Origin: Glandiceps talaboti
Lineage: Eukaryota; Hemichordata; Enteropneusta; Spengelidae
DNA: 64,000 bases
Assembly: GCF_964340395.1 (NCBI RefSeq)
Contig: NC_135559.1
Span: 24,030,464-24,094,463 of the forward strand
Reading direction: 5' to 3'
Part shown: positions 22,930-34,497 of the stretch, piece by piece
How positions within the stretch are numbered: the stretch's first letter is position 1
Layout of the letters: the number at the start of each line of letters is the position of its first letter
Translations under genes and position numbers: made by a program
Notes under the pieces: generated by a model
The model's database searches: none
What the model saw: the letters and a program-made list of their open reading frames with translations, nothing else
Told to the model about the DNA's origin: nothing

Positions 22930-24010
22930 CAGAGGGAGGATCTGTTGTCACAGGGACAGAACATCCTTCACCCACATCCAGAGACGTTCTATCTACACGC
23001 ATTCAGATTGTCAAACGATCTCTCATTGCAAAGGGCTTTTCTCGCAAGACTGCCGCGGTCATCGCAAGACCCCAACGTGCGAGTACCCTTGCCACTTACG
23101 GGGAAAAGTGGAAGAGATTCTCTAGTTGGCATAATCAACGATCAATTGATCCACTCCAAGTTACTACACAACAGTTTCTGTTTGAACTGTTTGATGTACA
23201 GAAGTTAGCTGTCCAAACCATAATGGTATACCGCTCAGCTATTTCTAGTACCATTAGGAGTGTTGGGGGCCCGGACTTTGGACAAAATAAGATCTTATCT
23301 AGTTTGATAAGAAACTTCCACATTAAGAGACCACCTCGGCCCATTTCAGCTCCCCAGTGGAGTCTGTCTCTAGTGCTCAACGCATTACAATCTCCCCCTT
23401 TTGAACCTCTTCACCAGATTTCATTGGAATTTCTCACACTTAAAACTACGTTCCTACTAGCTCTTGCTTCAGGCAGTCGTAGAAGCGAGATCCATGCACT
23501 AGATATTGGACAGGGTCGAATCCAGACTGGTTACAGCACCAAGTTGTACTTCGGACTCATCCTAAGTTCATTGCTAAAAATCAGGTTTTAGGTTCCGTGG
23601 CTTCTCCCATTATCATAAAGGATTTAGCCACGCTGGTGGGAAGGAACCGAAAAGAACGTCTTTTTTGTCCAGTCAGAGTACTGTAATCACACTAAGGACA
23701 TTAGGGGCGATTGTACCCGCCTGTTCATCCCTTGGAAATCGGACAAATTGGATTGTACAACGGCCGGCCGACATTTCTAAGTGGATAGTTAATACTATTA
23801 AAGTAGCATACAGTTCTTCCACAGCTGATACACAGGCACTTTCTAAAGTTACTGCTCATGAAGTTCGTGCAGTGGCTACTTCCTGGGCACTCTGTCTGGC
23901 GTATCCATTAAGTCACTCATTGAGGCAGGAACCTGGCACTCTCAGAACTCATTCATTAGCTTTTACTTGCGGGACATTGCCCAAGAGGCAGTCAGGATGT
24001 CTGCTCTAGG
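22930..24010 (+). pseudogene. DIRS tyrosine recombinase, frameshifted
   Basis: The N-terminal core-binding region (TLATYGEKWKRFSSW, LAVQTIMVYRSAISS) leads to the catalytic region with ALASGSRRSEIHAL; the box I arginine is CGT at 23478-23480. The frame breaks at 23591, and box II continues in another frame with AHEVRAVATSWAL (His 23857-23859, Arg 23866-23868). A further shift leads to WHSQNSFISFYLRD, with the nucleophile tyrosine at 23964-23966. R, H-x-x-R and Y all survive but in different frames. It overlaps the RT/RH frame's end only weakly; DIRS elements often overlap these genes. Confidence 0.88.
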
Positions 24011-24092
24011 TCCTATCAGTTCAGCTCAAAATGTTGCTATGCCTTTCAGTGTGGAGACTCCCTCCACCAACTATGTGTCGTATTCTAGGCCT

Positions 24093-24186
24093 ACCCAAAA
24101 GTAAGCTAAAAGGTGGGTATTTGTCTATACAGAATTGTAATTTCTACTGAAATGAATTTCTGTATAAGACTAATACCCACCTTTTA
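24093..24186 (+). repeat. DIRS internal complementary region
   Basis: ACCCAAAAGTAAGCTAAAAG...GTCTATACAGAA is the complement of the left end. It is directly followed by GAATTGTAATTTCTACTG...GTATAAGAC, the complement of the right end. This junction restores both termini side by side, as in the circular DIRS intermediate. Confidence 0.88.
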
Positions 24187-24274
24187 TGCTCCCACCCTCC
24201 TCCCCACAGTCTCCAGTCCTTGTAACCTTCGGTTATGTTTAGGACCAAGGAATACTGGGGATTGGCTAGTCAAG

Positions 24275-24428
24275 GTCATGTGACCACTAGGAGGACAGGC
24301 CACAGGGTGCCAGAGGCATTAATTTATATTTGGCAATACACAAGGGGAAGCAGAGGGACACCCAAAAGTAAGCTAAAATGTGGGTATTAGTCTTATACAG
24401 AAATTCATTTCAGTAGAAATTACAATTC
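24275..24428 (+). repeat. DIRS right inverted terminal repeat
   Basis: GTCATGTGACCACTAGG ... TAAGCTAAAATGTGGG ... AGAAATTACAATTC, the inverse of the left terminal repeat plus 26 extra bases copied in the internal complementary region. Confidence 0.85.
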
Positions 24429-24860
24429 TTTTGAGACCTTGACTTTTGACCATGGCCTTTGTAGTCAATTTTCAAAATCCCCCCCCCCCCCCCATTTCCT
24501 GCATATCACACACTTTTTAGTATTTATTTGTTGCCATGATTTTCTTTTTAAAATCCTGTCACCATTCAGTCACATAGAAGTCAAGTATGTGATGGCTAAT
24601 GAAAACACTTGTTACACTTTTTTAAAAGTTTTTGGCAGTTTATTAAATAGCAAACACACAGCTATTTCACGTTCATTTTTTCAATAAAAAAAGATGATAG
24701 TTACTATTGATTAAAAAGGTGATTACAGAAATGAATACACATTCTAAAATGAATACACATTTCTTATCCATAGATCCATTCTAAAATGAATACACATTTC
24801 TTATCCATAGATCCATTCTAAAATGACTACACATTTTTTATCCATAATTTTACTGTGTTT
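24429..24860 (+). repeat. Family G tail, C tract and 37-bp repeats
   Basis: TTTTGAGACCTTGAC resumes the family G copy split by DIRS. A poly-C tract sits at 24479-24493. At 24742-24850 three copies of a 37-bp unit (CTAAAATGAATACACATTTC) follow. Confidence 0.65.
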
Positions 24861-24884
24861 GCCCCCTACAAGTCAACATATTTC

Positions 24885-26065
24885 ACTGGATCACCCCTGA
24901 CTCCAGTGTGGATAATCTTTGACTAGATCACCCATGACTCCAGTGTGGTATTCTTTGACTGGATCACCCATGACTCCAGTGTGGTATTCTTTGACTGGAT
25001 AACCCATGACTCCAGTGTGGTATTCTTTGACTGGATAACCCATGACTCCAGTGTGGTATTCTTTGACTGGATCACCCATGACTCCAGTGTGGTATTCTTT
25101 GACTGGATAACCCATGACTCCAGTGTGGTATTCTTTGACTAGATCACCCATGACTCCAGTGTGGTATTCTTTGACTGGATCACCCATATTCCTATGTGGT
25201 ATTCTTTGACTGGATCACCCATATTCCTATGTGGTATTCTTTGACTGGATCACCCATGACTCTGATGTGGTATTCTTTGACTGGATCACCTACATTCCTG
25301 TGCCCATGACTCCAGTGTAGTATTCTTTGACTGGATCACCCATATTCCTGTGTGGTATTCTTTGACTGGATAACCCATGACTCCAGTGTGGTATTCTTTG
25401 ACTGGATCACCCATGACTCCAGTGTGGTATTCTTTGACTAGATCACCCCTGACTCCAGTGTGGTATTCTTTGACTGGATCACCCATGACTCCAGTGTGCT
25501 ATTCTTTGACTGGATCACCCATGACTCCAGTGTGGTATTCTTTGACTAGATCACCCATGACTACAGTGTGGTATTCTTTGACTGGATCACCCATGACTCC
25601 AGTGTGGTATTCTTTGACTGGATCACCCATGACTCCAGTGTGCTATTCTTTGACTGGATCACCCATGACTCCAGTGTGCTATTCTTTGACTGGATCACCC
25701 ATGACTCCAGTGTGGTATTCTTTGACTGGATCACCCATGACTCCAATGTGGTATTCTTTGACTAGATCACCCATGACTCCAGTGTGGTATTCTTTGACTG
25801 GATCACCCATGACTCCAGTGTGGTATTCTTTGATTGGATCACCCATATTCCTGTGTGGTATTCTTTGACTAGATCACCCATGACTCCAGTGTGGTATTCT
25901 TTGACTGGATCACCCATGACTCCAATGTGGTATTCTTTGACTGGATTACCCATGACTCCAGTGTGGTATTCTTTGACTGGATTACCCATGACTCCAGTGT
26001 GGTATTCTTTGACTGGATAACCCATGACTCCAGTGTGGTATTCTTTGACTGGATCACTCATTTGG
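24885..26065 (+). repeat. 36-bp minisatellite, about 32 copies
   Basis: Unit ACTCCAGTGTGGTATTCTTT + GACTGGATCACCCATG, 36 bp. Variants ATTCCTGTGTGG, GATAACCC and GTGCTATTC mark blocks. As 36 is a multiple of three, all units stay in frame and give long open frames on both strands (for example WYSLTGSPMTPV repeated). I treat these as artefacts. Confidence 0.95.
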
Positions 26066-26434
26066 TGGGGATTTTGATAGAGATTGAACACAAATGATTG
26101 TTCATGATATGATGATCCCATCAGTGATATGCAAATGAGGAATATTAATATATTTTTTATCTTTTCTGTCAGTGACAGCTGAGTGGAGTTTATGGATTAG
26201 GTTGATTCTCTGTCATCGTCCTAAGGTAGCCTCTGTAACATGACGACATCGTAAAGTGAATACCCTTGAAAACTTTTCTTTTTCTAAGAGATCTCGAACG
26301 AAGTTTGGTAGATTGAGTTGTGACACTGTTCCGACAGGATTTCTGATTGTATGGCATGATCATGATCATATATTTAATCATAGACAGTCTATTATTCCAT
26401 GTAGCCTATAGGCTGACATTGTAACATACAGTTG
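26066..26434. other. No gene; E1-like fragment at start
   Basis: Positions 26066-26145 resemble an E1 module (GATGATCCCATCAGTGATATGC). The rest is unrecognised. Confidence 0.4.
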
Positions 26435-26690
26435 ATGATGTTCAAATTATGGGTGAAAATAGAATTTTTGTAAAATGGTGACTCAAATATAAAAATTCAA
26501 TATTTTACCAACTTTCTCTGTTAAATGTGTTCTATAATGTGTGTGAGTCATCATATGAAACCACCTACCACTTTATTACTTTGCTAAAATAAAACTTCAT
26601 AGTGGGAGAGCTGAGCAGCAGAACTATTTCTACATATGTTCAAAAAAAAACCACAGCAGAGCTATTCTGACTGATAGATTGCTTGTTTGT
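26435..26690 (+). repeat. Family F dispersed repeat
   Basis: Shares GAAAATAGAATTTTTGTAAAA, TCATCATATGAAACCACC and CAGCAGAGCTATTCTGAC with the copies at 4.1 and 15.6 kb. Here it runs straight into E1-type modules, so F and E1 segments can be parts of one larger family. Confidence 0.65.
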
Positions 26691-27620
26691 AAAAAATCTT
26701 TAATTCCTAAAGTACTTGGCTGATTTGACTGAAATTTCACAGGAATGGTGCTTGGGGTGTACAGATCAAGAGCTATTAATTACATGATAATCCCATGAGT
26801 GATATGCAAGTTAGGGCTAAAAACATGTTTTGGATCCGATATTTCAAAATTAGACATATGCTATTGTATACTAGGCAGAGAAATGTTATTGTTTTATTGA
26901 TCTCATTAAATCATTTATGCAGTACTTAACATGATGTAACAAGTGCATGTTGGTGTCAGTTGAGTTAATGTCTCCTTGAACTTGCTTGGAAACATTCCCT
27001 GAGTTCACTGAACCGTAATTGGTTCCAAGGTAAACTGCCTGCCTGCCTGTCTGTCTGTCTGTCTGTCTTTTAGATGACTTTGGTATTGAACTTTACCTCT
27101 CAAACTACTGGGGATGAAATTTAGCAATGGTTCTGAAGAGAGTTAGTCTGAAAATTGAGAGTGTTCCATACTTTTATAAGTGTAAGTTGCCCTAGCAACC
27201 ATGACCACGCTCTTAGCAACAGTCGAATGATAGGGTATATTGCAAATATAACAACAGGTATGCATGGGTAGACCTTTGATTAAATATTAAAAGAAAATAT
27301 GCAAATGTCCTTAGCAATGAGACCATGCCCATAGCAACAGGTAAACAATAACAGATAATGCCAATATAAACAAGTGAAAGGAAGGCAAATGAATAAAAAT
27401 TCCTAAAATGTATGCAGATAATCCTAGCAACAAGACCATGCCCATAGCAACAGTTAAACGATGGTGTATATTGCAGATATAACACCATGGATGGGTAGGC
27501 ATGTGAGTAAATCTTCAAAAAATGTAAAATGCAAATATGTCCAGCAACAAGACCACATAATCATATTATTAAAATTAAATTTTACTCTCAACAGTTGTGC
27601 CACAACACCATGGGCTTTTT
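26690..27620 (+). mobile_element. E1-like element, partial
   Basis: E1 module GAGTGATATGCAAGTTAGGGC at about 26797, then unrelated DNA, a (CTGT)n tract at 27040-27068, and four tandem modules with GACCATGCCCATAGCAACAG at 27180-27560. It ends ACAGTTGTGCCACAACACC at about 27590, the E1 3' signature. Positions 27187-27200 read GTTGCCCTAGCAAC, a perfect RFX X-box. Confidence 0.55.
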
Positions 27621-27644
27621 TGTTTTTTATATGTCTTCTCTGTC

Positions 27645-27985
27645 TTTTTGAGTGTGTTAGTGTAACTTACAGTGTGTTTGTGTGACTTACAGTGTGTTAG
27701 TGTGACTTACAGTGTGTTAGTGTGACTTACAATGTGTTAGTGTAACTTACAGTGTGTTTGTGTGACTTACAATGTGTTAGTGTGACTTACAGTGTGTTAG
27801 TGTGACTTACAATGTGTTAGTGTAACTTACAGTGTGTTTGTGTGACTTACAATGTGTTAGTGTGACTTACAGTGTGTTAATGTGACTTACAGTGTGTTAG
27901 TGTGACTTACAGTGTGTTAATGTGACTTACAGTGTGTTAGTGTGACTTACAGTGTTTGTGTGACTTAGTGTGTTAGTAGTGGGTT
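27645..27985 (+). repeat. 20-bp minisatellite, about 16 copies
   Basis: Unit AGTGTGTTAGTGTGACTTAC with minor variants (GTGTTTGTG, AATGTGTTAG, GTAACTTAC) alternating in a partly regular order. Confidence 0.92.
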
Positions 27986-28488
27986 TTCACCTAAGGACTT
28001 TAGACCTTGCATACAGACATAAAGCCGATAATGAGGTATTGTCATGCAGATATGGACATAAAGTTGAATAGGTACGACCTAACACACAAAGAGAGACATT
28101 AGCCTATAGAAAAATATGCAAGGTTCTCAATAGCGGCAGGACGTTAAATGCAAATATTTCGTCCTGATTACTTTGCATATGGAATGCACCGAACTTCATG
28201 CATGAATAACAGGTGCAGTCTCCCATGCTTTTTCGACTGATGTTTACAGAACAATATCATCGCGACATCCTTCATTTACATAGTTGATATTGCTAGCAAT
28301 GGTACAGACACATTGCTCCACCAGTAATTCCGTTGTTGTTCAGAAAGTGGCTAAATGGTTCTTTTCCTCGTTTTTGAAACAACTACTTTGAATAGCCTAT
28401 AATTAAAAGCTGATGACATTCAACCATTGATTAGGGGGGGGGGGTGTCTGTATACGATAATGTACAGATCTCTCTGTCTGTATGTCTG

Positions 28489-28522
<34 letters not shown>

Positions 28523-28612
28523 GATCGAGAGAGAGAGAGAGAGATATATATATCTTTTAGTTTGAAAAAACATGACTTTAATGAATTTCTTTTTCTTTGA
28601 AAAAACCTGCTG
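27986..28612. other. Non-coding; (TC)n/(GA)n palindrome
   Basis: No gene recognised. At 28491-28556 a (TC)n tract meets CGATCG and turns into (GA)n(TA)n, a symmetric hairpin-forming microsatellite; a run of nine G lies at 28434-28443. Confidence 0.6.
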
Positions 28613-29795
28613 TTAATGAATTTCCTGCCTGAGGCGTATATGTCGCTCAGCCAGAGCCCCACAAACGTCGGCTACAACGGAAAAAAACCAACGCTGGTGT
28701 CTATACATGTACTGCAAAACACGGAAAGTTTTGAAATATGAAATGGTGTGTTCCACTCTCACACGATATCCCGCGTGAACTCGGTTAAACCAACGTTGGA
28801 AATCTCTGTGTTCTCGTTGTATTTGGTTCTATCGAAATGCTGTTAATAGTGGGTAGTTATTGTTATAAATTTTATCTGCAAGTAACACACAATCAGCTGG
28901 AAACGTTAGATCATTGTTCAGTCCAAAAAGGGGAAGCAATTGAAATTGTCCCACATCGTTAACGTGTCCAAGAAAACCTGTTCTGAGAAGTCGGATGTTA
29001 CCACGGCAGTCGATGATAATTTGTGATGAAAAACAATGATACCGTGCGCGTCCCGAGTAAAACTCTTCTTGGGGTTCTGTCTGGGGCCGGTATATTTCAT
29101 GGAGTGTTCCATCGATGACACCAAGTCAGTGCGTTGGGAATTTCTGGCCATGTGTCGCGAAGTTCATTCCATTCCTCGATTGTTGGCCATCTGACAGTGT
29201 CATGAAAATAATGCCAAAGCTTGTCCAAAATAAAGTATATATCTCTGTGAACTGATGTGACACTCAAATCAAAAACAAATGACAGTAAACTGAGGTCATC
29301 GTATTTTCTTAACCAAATAAATACCATTAAAACCCTATTTCTAATAGTTAAAATGAAATTTCGTCGTCTATGTCCATTACCACGTCGGGTTGTCAGGTAT
29401 GGAATTAAATCCCGAACAATTTGATCCAGTGACTGTGGCGTCTCGCCCGTCAAGTTCCAAAAGAGAACAGGGTTTCGTTGAAGTTGTCGCCAAACGTCTT
29501 TCCCGTGGGTTGCGGTGCCTCTGAAATCTTCAAATAAAAGTCTTGTAATGCGAGGATACCGGTCAGAGTCATGGAGTATAGTTGGTAACGTCACGTGGAC
29601 GCCAAGAAAAAGCACCAACAACTCAATCAATTGACGAAGCTCTTCAACTCGATCTCCATTAAAAAAGTTATAACCATGTTCCGGATATATATCTACAGTC
29701 CATGGTGTTATGGTCAGAAATAACAAAAAATAAAGTAATTGGTGGGCTTCTCTCCTTGTAATGGGCATTTCTAGATCTGTACACTGCAGCGACAC
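28613..29795 (-). pseudogene. PIF/Harbinger transposase, decayed
   Basis: About 390 codons on the minus strand in two frames. The N-terminal part (29795 to about 29125) has NPVLFWNLTGETPQSLDQIV, a helical DNA-binding region and LSVTSVHRDIYFILDKLWHY. A one-base shift near 29125 then leads to GVIDGTLHEIY (first catalytic Asp), YHCFSSQIIIDCRGNIR, GHVNDVGQF, LLADKIYNNNYPLL (second Asp) and RVEHTISYFKTFRVL (Glu). These are the DDE_Tnp_4 motifs in the usual order. An in-frame TAG at 28829-28831 and the shift make it non-functional. Terminal repeats and a Myb-like partner gene were not found. Confidence 0.75.
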
Positions 29796-29799
29796 GATA

Positions 29800-30920
29800 C
29801 TTCACTGAAGGGGGACCAGGAATGAAGTGTGGTCAATAATTTTAGGACCAACACTGAATCCAGGTGGTAATATATTTGCATTACAATGGTATGATGAGCA
29901 TCAATAAAAGAATAAATATAATAGGGCAAAATGATGGTAAGAATTTTCCATGACGTCACTATTTCAAATGGAGGGAGGCCCGAAAACCAAAATTCAAAAC
30001 ATGCGAAAATTAAATTCCTAGTGTATAATAAATTGCAAGAGCCCCTTCTCGCACATATATTTGGGCGGATTTTAGTCTGAACTGTGGTACCACGTTATAT
30101 TCTTTATATCTATTTTATCAGTCATGTGTTTATTCGTCCACTTACTCGTATATTGCACAATCTGAGACCAAAAAGAACTGATTTTAGTGGATAGAGTTAG
30201 TGATTATTATTCATATACGCAAATGAGAAGGAATGACGAGATCGTGTATGGGGATTACGTGATATGTACGTTTGTTTTACAATATTTCTATGTTTGGGGC
30301 TCACCAATTGAAAGAATTGACGTTCTTTAATAACAATATTTACTATGCCTAAAGAGGTGATTGAATTTGACCGAATTTGTGATTTTTTGGGCACATTCTA
30401 AGCCGCCTGATGTGGCGTGGAAATGTCGTTATTTGACGTACATACGTACTAATTTGTAAATAATTATGTATATGATTTTTTTCGAGAGAGAAATCGTTTT
30501 AACTAATTCATTTGTGTTGCGAATTTCCAAAGCATCGTTATTTTTGCATGTAAATATTTTGCGCTTGTGAATAACCTTCATGTGATCACTTTTTGACAGT
30601 TGAATGGGTTAAAAGATGAATTAGGGATAAATATGAAAACATGCTTGTCATTTTCGAAGCTCGGAATGCACGGTAACTTCGATTTCACTAAATCAGCTCG
30701 TATTGTCTTAACAATTGCGTCAACACTGTCAAAAGCATGCGCATGTAGAAGTATTGCCTAATGAAGAGAACGTAATTTAAAAGTCAATATCTCTGAAAAG
30801 TAAACAACACTTTCGATATACAACCATATTTATATAATACACACATCGACCACATTTTACACTACCTGTAGCATCGTTCCAAAATGGAAACGGTCATGGT
30901 GAGCTAATTAATGGGAAGTG
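29800..30920. other. No gene recognised
   Basis: Looks unique. No domain-bearing frame, no tandem structure. It may include the unresolved 5' flank of the Harbinger element. Confidence 0.35.
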
Positions 30921-30927
30921 GCCTTCA

Positions 30928-31019
30928 GTTTCTCTGATCGTGCAAATTCACTGCACGTTACATCAAAAAATAATAATTTTTTTATGTGACGTGCGGTTAA
31001 TTTGCACGATCACAGAAAC
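30928..31019. repeat. 92-bp imperfect hairpin
   Basis: GTTTCTCTGATCGTGCAAATT at 30928 is mirrored by AATTTGCACGATCACAGAAAC ending at 31019; the arms of about 42 bp include GCACGTTACATC / ATGTGACGTGC and are separated by an A/T loop. Probably a MITE; a hairpin RNA is possible. No clear target duplication. Confidence 0.6.
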
Positions 31020-31142
31020 GAGTTTATGTTTACCCCTTTCTTAAACGTTTGGCTTATTCGCGTATATACGTTATTGTCGATATTTTTATTGACTTCTGAT
31101 AGAACTACCCAAAGACACAACCCGGGAACCGAGTGCCTGTGT

Positions 31143-31525
31143 ATATGATGGGTGAATGGTTAGCATGGTCGGTTTGGAATTTATAGGATGTAGGTCTAGC
31201 CTTGTCGCTGCCTGCTATTCATTTCTGAGTGGCTACAGTCCCTGGGCAAGATTTGAACAACGACTGTGCTTCTGTCAACCCAGTTGTATAATTGGGGACC
31301 TAGTAGGATGTAGGTTACAATGTGAAGGCTTTATTTAATCCTGTGCGCCTGGTCTTGACTAGCTGCGATGGATTGTATGTTCGCCAGGGAGTTGAGAAAG
31401 AATATAGGGCCGCTGTGCTGTTCAGATCCGAACCCGGGGTAATAATTGTAAAGCGCTTTGAGCACAGAGTGGAAAAGTGCTATATAAGAACAAACAATAT
31501 TATTTTTAGAATCATTATATGAGTA
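31143..31525 (+). mobile_element. tRNA-derived SINE
   Basis: The head GGTGAATGGTTAGCATGG looks like a pol III A box and AGGTCTAGCC a weakened B box. The body carries CAACCCAGTTGTATAATTGG and GGGACCTAGTAGGATG. The tail has GTAAAGCGCTTTGAGCACAG and AGTGCTATATAAGAAC, a 3' segment typical of LINE-mobilised SINEs. It ends in an A/T-rich tail at about 31510. A degenerate second copy is at 11157-11405, minus strand. Confidence 0.7.
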
Positions 31526-32569
31526 CATTGAGGGTTACATCGATACCGATCTTTTAAGAACATCGCCAATCCCTATAATAACGTCATTATTTTTTATAGA
31601 CCATCATAGACAAGAACAAAACCACCTAGGAAAGAAATATAAGATTACAAGTGACTGTGCTGCAGCCTAACAAATAGTACATTTTACCTCACGTATATAC
31701 GTACATTTAGTATCGAAGTTAATACATGCGGAGGGTGTGTGTTTGATATTTGACGAGCTGGAGTGAGACGGAATCTCACTCTGCAAAACATATACATGTA
31801 TTTTCACAATTCCGCCTCGTGATATTTGACTCAGATTCTGAATAACCTCGACTATGATTCATAAAGATTCTCAATTCAAGAAAGTATTTTGAAATAATTT
31901 ATATGAACTCTATGTGCATAAAATGCCTTAAAATTGAATTGAATTTCAAAAACATTCTCTACTCAGGGAAGGCCGGGGGCACTCCCCTTGATTGGCTATA
32001 TGCATATGTGCCGCCCTTTTGGGGGTCCTCTTTTCAGGCCTTTGGTCTATAACTGGGTTCGGTTCTTTCATGTTGGTAAGTCTAAAATAGGATAGTCACT
32101 ACAGATATCGTGATTTTCATTGGTTTAAAACTGGTTCTGGAATCCAAAATGTTCACATCCATCAATAATTCTTAAGTGGTTATCGCATATTGTGGGCTTT
32201 AAATGTTTACAGTTGTCCGGCCTAGCATACTATATGCATAGAACCCCCCGAAATTGATTTTTTTGTGGTCGCCCATGCCATGCAACTCAAAAGGGACCTC
32301 CTATACTTACCTGTCGGGCTCTAAAATGGGGTATTGTTTATGTTGTCAAAATAGGTAAAATACCGGGTTTATTAAAGAGAAGAGAAAGAGAGTTGTAGAG
32401 AGACTGACAGAACAGAAAGACAAAGAATTTAACAGAAACAAGTAGAAATTTTTTTATGCCCTTTTTTATTTTAGTTCGACCGCTCGCCCAGCTGGACATT
32501 TCCACTGGAAATGGGAAACAAACAAAAAGTCACCCTAACAAGATTATGCGCTAAACCGAGTACACACGG
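31526..32569. other. Non-coding; one dispersed-repeat segment
   Basis: At 31968-32030 GGCCGGGGGCACTCCCCTTG and ATGTGCCGCCCTTTTGGGGG form a G/C-rich island in AT-rich DNA, of a kind often dispersed in invertebrate genomes. No gene recognised. Confidence 0.4.
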
Positions 32570-32588
32570 GTACACACACACACACGCA

Positions 32589-32620
<32 letters not shown>

Positions 32621-32642
32621 CACACACACATGCGCGCGCACA
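32570..32642 (+). repeat. (CA)n(CGCA)n microsatellite
   Basis: Alternating CA, CGCA and CA blocks ending in GCGCGCGCA; purine-pyrimidine alternation throughout makes it a Z-DNA-prone tract. Confidence 0.92.
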
Positions 32643-32757
32643 AATACACGTCCTTAACACTAACAGTACAATTCTCACAAATAGGTCTAAGACGTACAAA
32701 CATTGTCAATGGTCGTCTTCTCTTTTTTGTATACGACCAAATAGCGCTTATGGCGTT

Positions 32758-34497
32758 GAATGCCTGCCAATATTCGAAAATTCAATACTGCAATGACTAT
32801 ATGCAATACTGCAATGACTATATGCAATACTGCAATGACTATATGCGATATGACTACATGAGATGATTACATGCGATATGACTACATGCGATGTGACTAC
32901 ATGAGATGACTACATGCGATATGACTACATGAGGTGACTACATGCGATGCGACTACATTAGATGACTACATGAGATGACTACATGCGATATGACTACATG
33001 AGGTGACTACATGCGATGTGACTACATGAGATGACTACATGCGATATGACTACATGAGATGACTACATGCTATACTGCGATGCGAGATGATGACATGATA
33101 TGCGGCGATTTTGTAATGACGTTTTGCCATTCGTAGATTATTCAATATGCATAAGGGGTAGACCATTCGATATCCTGGGGGGCTTTGAAGATTGGTGGAG
33201 AGTCATTATTTTTTTTTCCCACCTGCTTGCCTGAGAATTATTTTTTTCTCCTTCGCCTATGCTGGCAACTTTTTTTTTCTTTGCTTTTCTGAGATATCCG
33301 TATTTTTTTTTACGTCAATGTTGAACACCTACATTTGTTGCCACAATTTTCTGTTTGGTTTTGGCACACGGTAATAGAGAGAGTAAAAAGATGTTCTATG
33401 ACACACATATTATATTTAGAAAACTACATATTTCATACATGTTTGATTTTCAATTAAATAAACATCGTTGACAGTTTTTATGCCATGGTATGGTGACACA
33501 CTGAAAATACAAATCGGAAACTTGATTGGTGAGCTCAAACATTCAGATAGACCAGTCAGTTTCTCAAGCTTGGGGGATGGGGGTGTCAGTGTTTTTTTTC
33601 CATTGGGCCGACAAAAAGTCACTGACCCCCCTGAATAAAGTTTCATAGCATCTGACAGTAAATTGTAGAGGGAAGAGCTTTGAGACTGGGATATGTCCAC
33701 CTCTTGTGTGTTATTGTGTGTGTGAATGGGGGGGGGGGGTTCTAGGGTTCTACAAAACGGCCTGGAGGATTTTTACTTCTAAAGGCAATGTTTAGGCTAT
33801 TCACAGACACTTATATCCGGATTTTTTTTCAAGCAAATCCATTTGGCATCTTTTTTTCCCCGAAATCTTCCAAGCCCCCCCCCCGGATATCAAATGGTCC
33901 ACCTCTTACCACGTGCAACGGTGCAACATGCTGAGGAGTACTCCCTAGCCTGTTTCATATCAATACTCGTATTATGCGTATTGTATAATCTACGAATGGC
34001 ATAACGTCATTACAAAATCGCCGCATATCATGTCATCATCTCGCATCGCAGTATTGCATATAGTCATCTCATGTAGTCATGTCGCATGTAGTCATATCGC
34101 ATGTAGTCATCTCATGTAGTCATATCGCATGTAGTCATATCGCATGTAGTCACCTCATGTAGTCATATCGCATGTAGTCATCTCATGTAGTCATATCGCA
34201 TGTAGTCATCTCATGTAGTCATATCGCATGTAGTCACCTCATGTAGTCATATCGCATGTAGTCATCTCATGTAGTCATATCGCATGTAGTCATCTCATGT
34301 AGTCACATCGCATGTAGTCATATCGCATGTAGTCACCTCATGTAGTCATATCGCATATAGTCATCTCATGTAGTCATATCGCATATAGTCATTGCAGTAT
34401 TGCATATAGTCATTGCAGTATTGCATATAGTCATTGCAGTATTGCATATAGTCATTGCAGTATTGTATTTTCGAATATTGGCAGGCATTCTACGCTA
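32758..34497. mobile_element. Foldback transposon, tandem-repeat arms
   Basis: The outer ends are GAATGCCTGCCAATATTCG (32758 on) and its inverse ending at about 34492. Inside each end lie CAATACTGCAATGACTATATG repeats, then arrays of GACTACATGCGATAT / GACTACATGAGAT (32840-33070, inverted at 34060-34390). Next come single-copy arms (GATATGCGGCGATTTTGTAATG, 33090 on; inverted at about 34000) containing GTAGATTATTCAATATGC. The centre (33.2-33.9 kb) has long T tracts and no recognisable gene. Long inverted arms made of short direct repeats are the definition of foldback/Galileo-type elements. A second copy lies at 51.2-52.4 kb. Confidence 0.8.

Larger units (their letters stand above)
18787..24428 (+). 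mobile_element. DIRS-type tyrosine-recombinase retrotransposon, decayed
   Basis: Nearly complete 5.6-kb element. Inverted terminal repeats lie at 18787-18912 and about 24275-24428. An internal complementary region (24093-24186) matches the outermost bases of both ends, the hallmark DIRS layout that allows circular replication. In order it carries a gag-like frame with a Cys-rich motif, reverse transcriptase plus RNase H, and a tyrosine recombinase. Several frameshifts and loss of the RT catalytic DD show it is dead. It is inserted in a family G repeat without target duplication, as expected for recombinase-mediated insertion. Confidence 0.9.

Noticed and set aside
24885-26121. 12-residue-repeat proteins on both strands
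   Set aside because: Product of the 36-bp minisatellite; neither strand is favoured and flanks lack gene signals.
31150-31222. Functional tRNA gene
   Set aside because: Box A/B-like text without a foldable cloverleaf; it is the head of a SINE.
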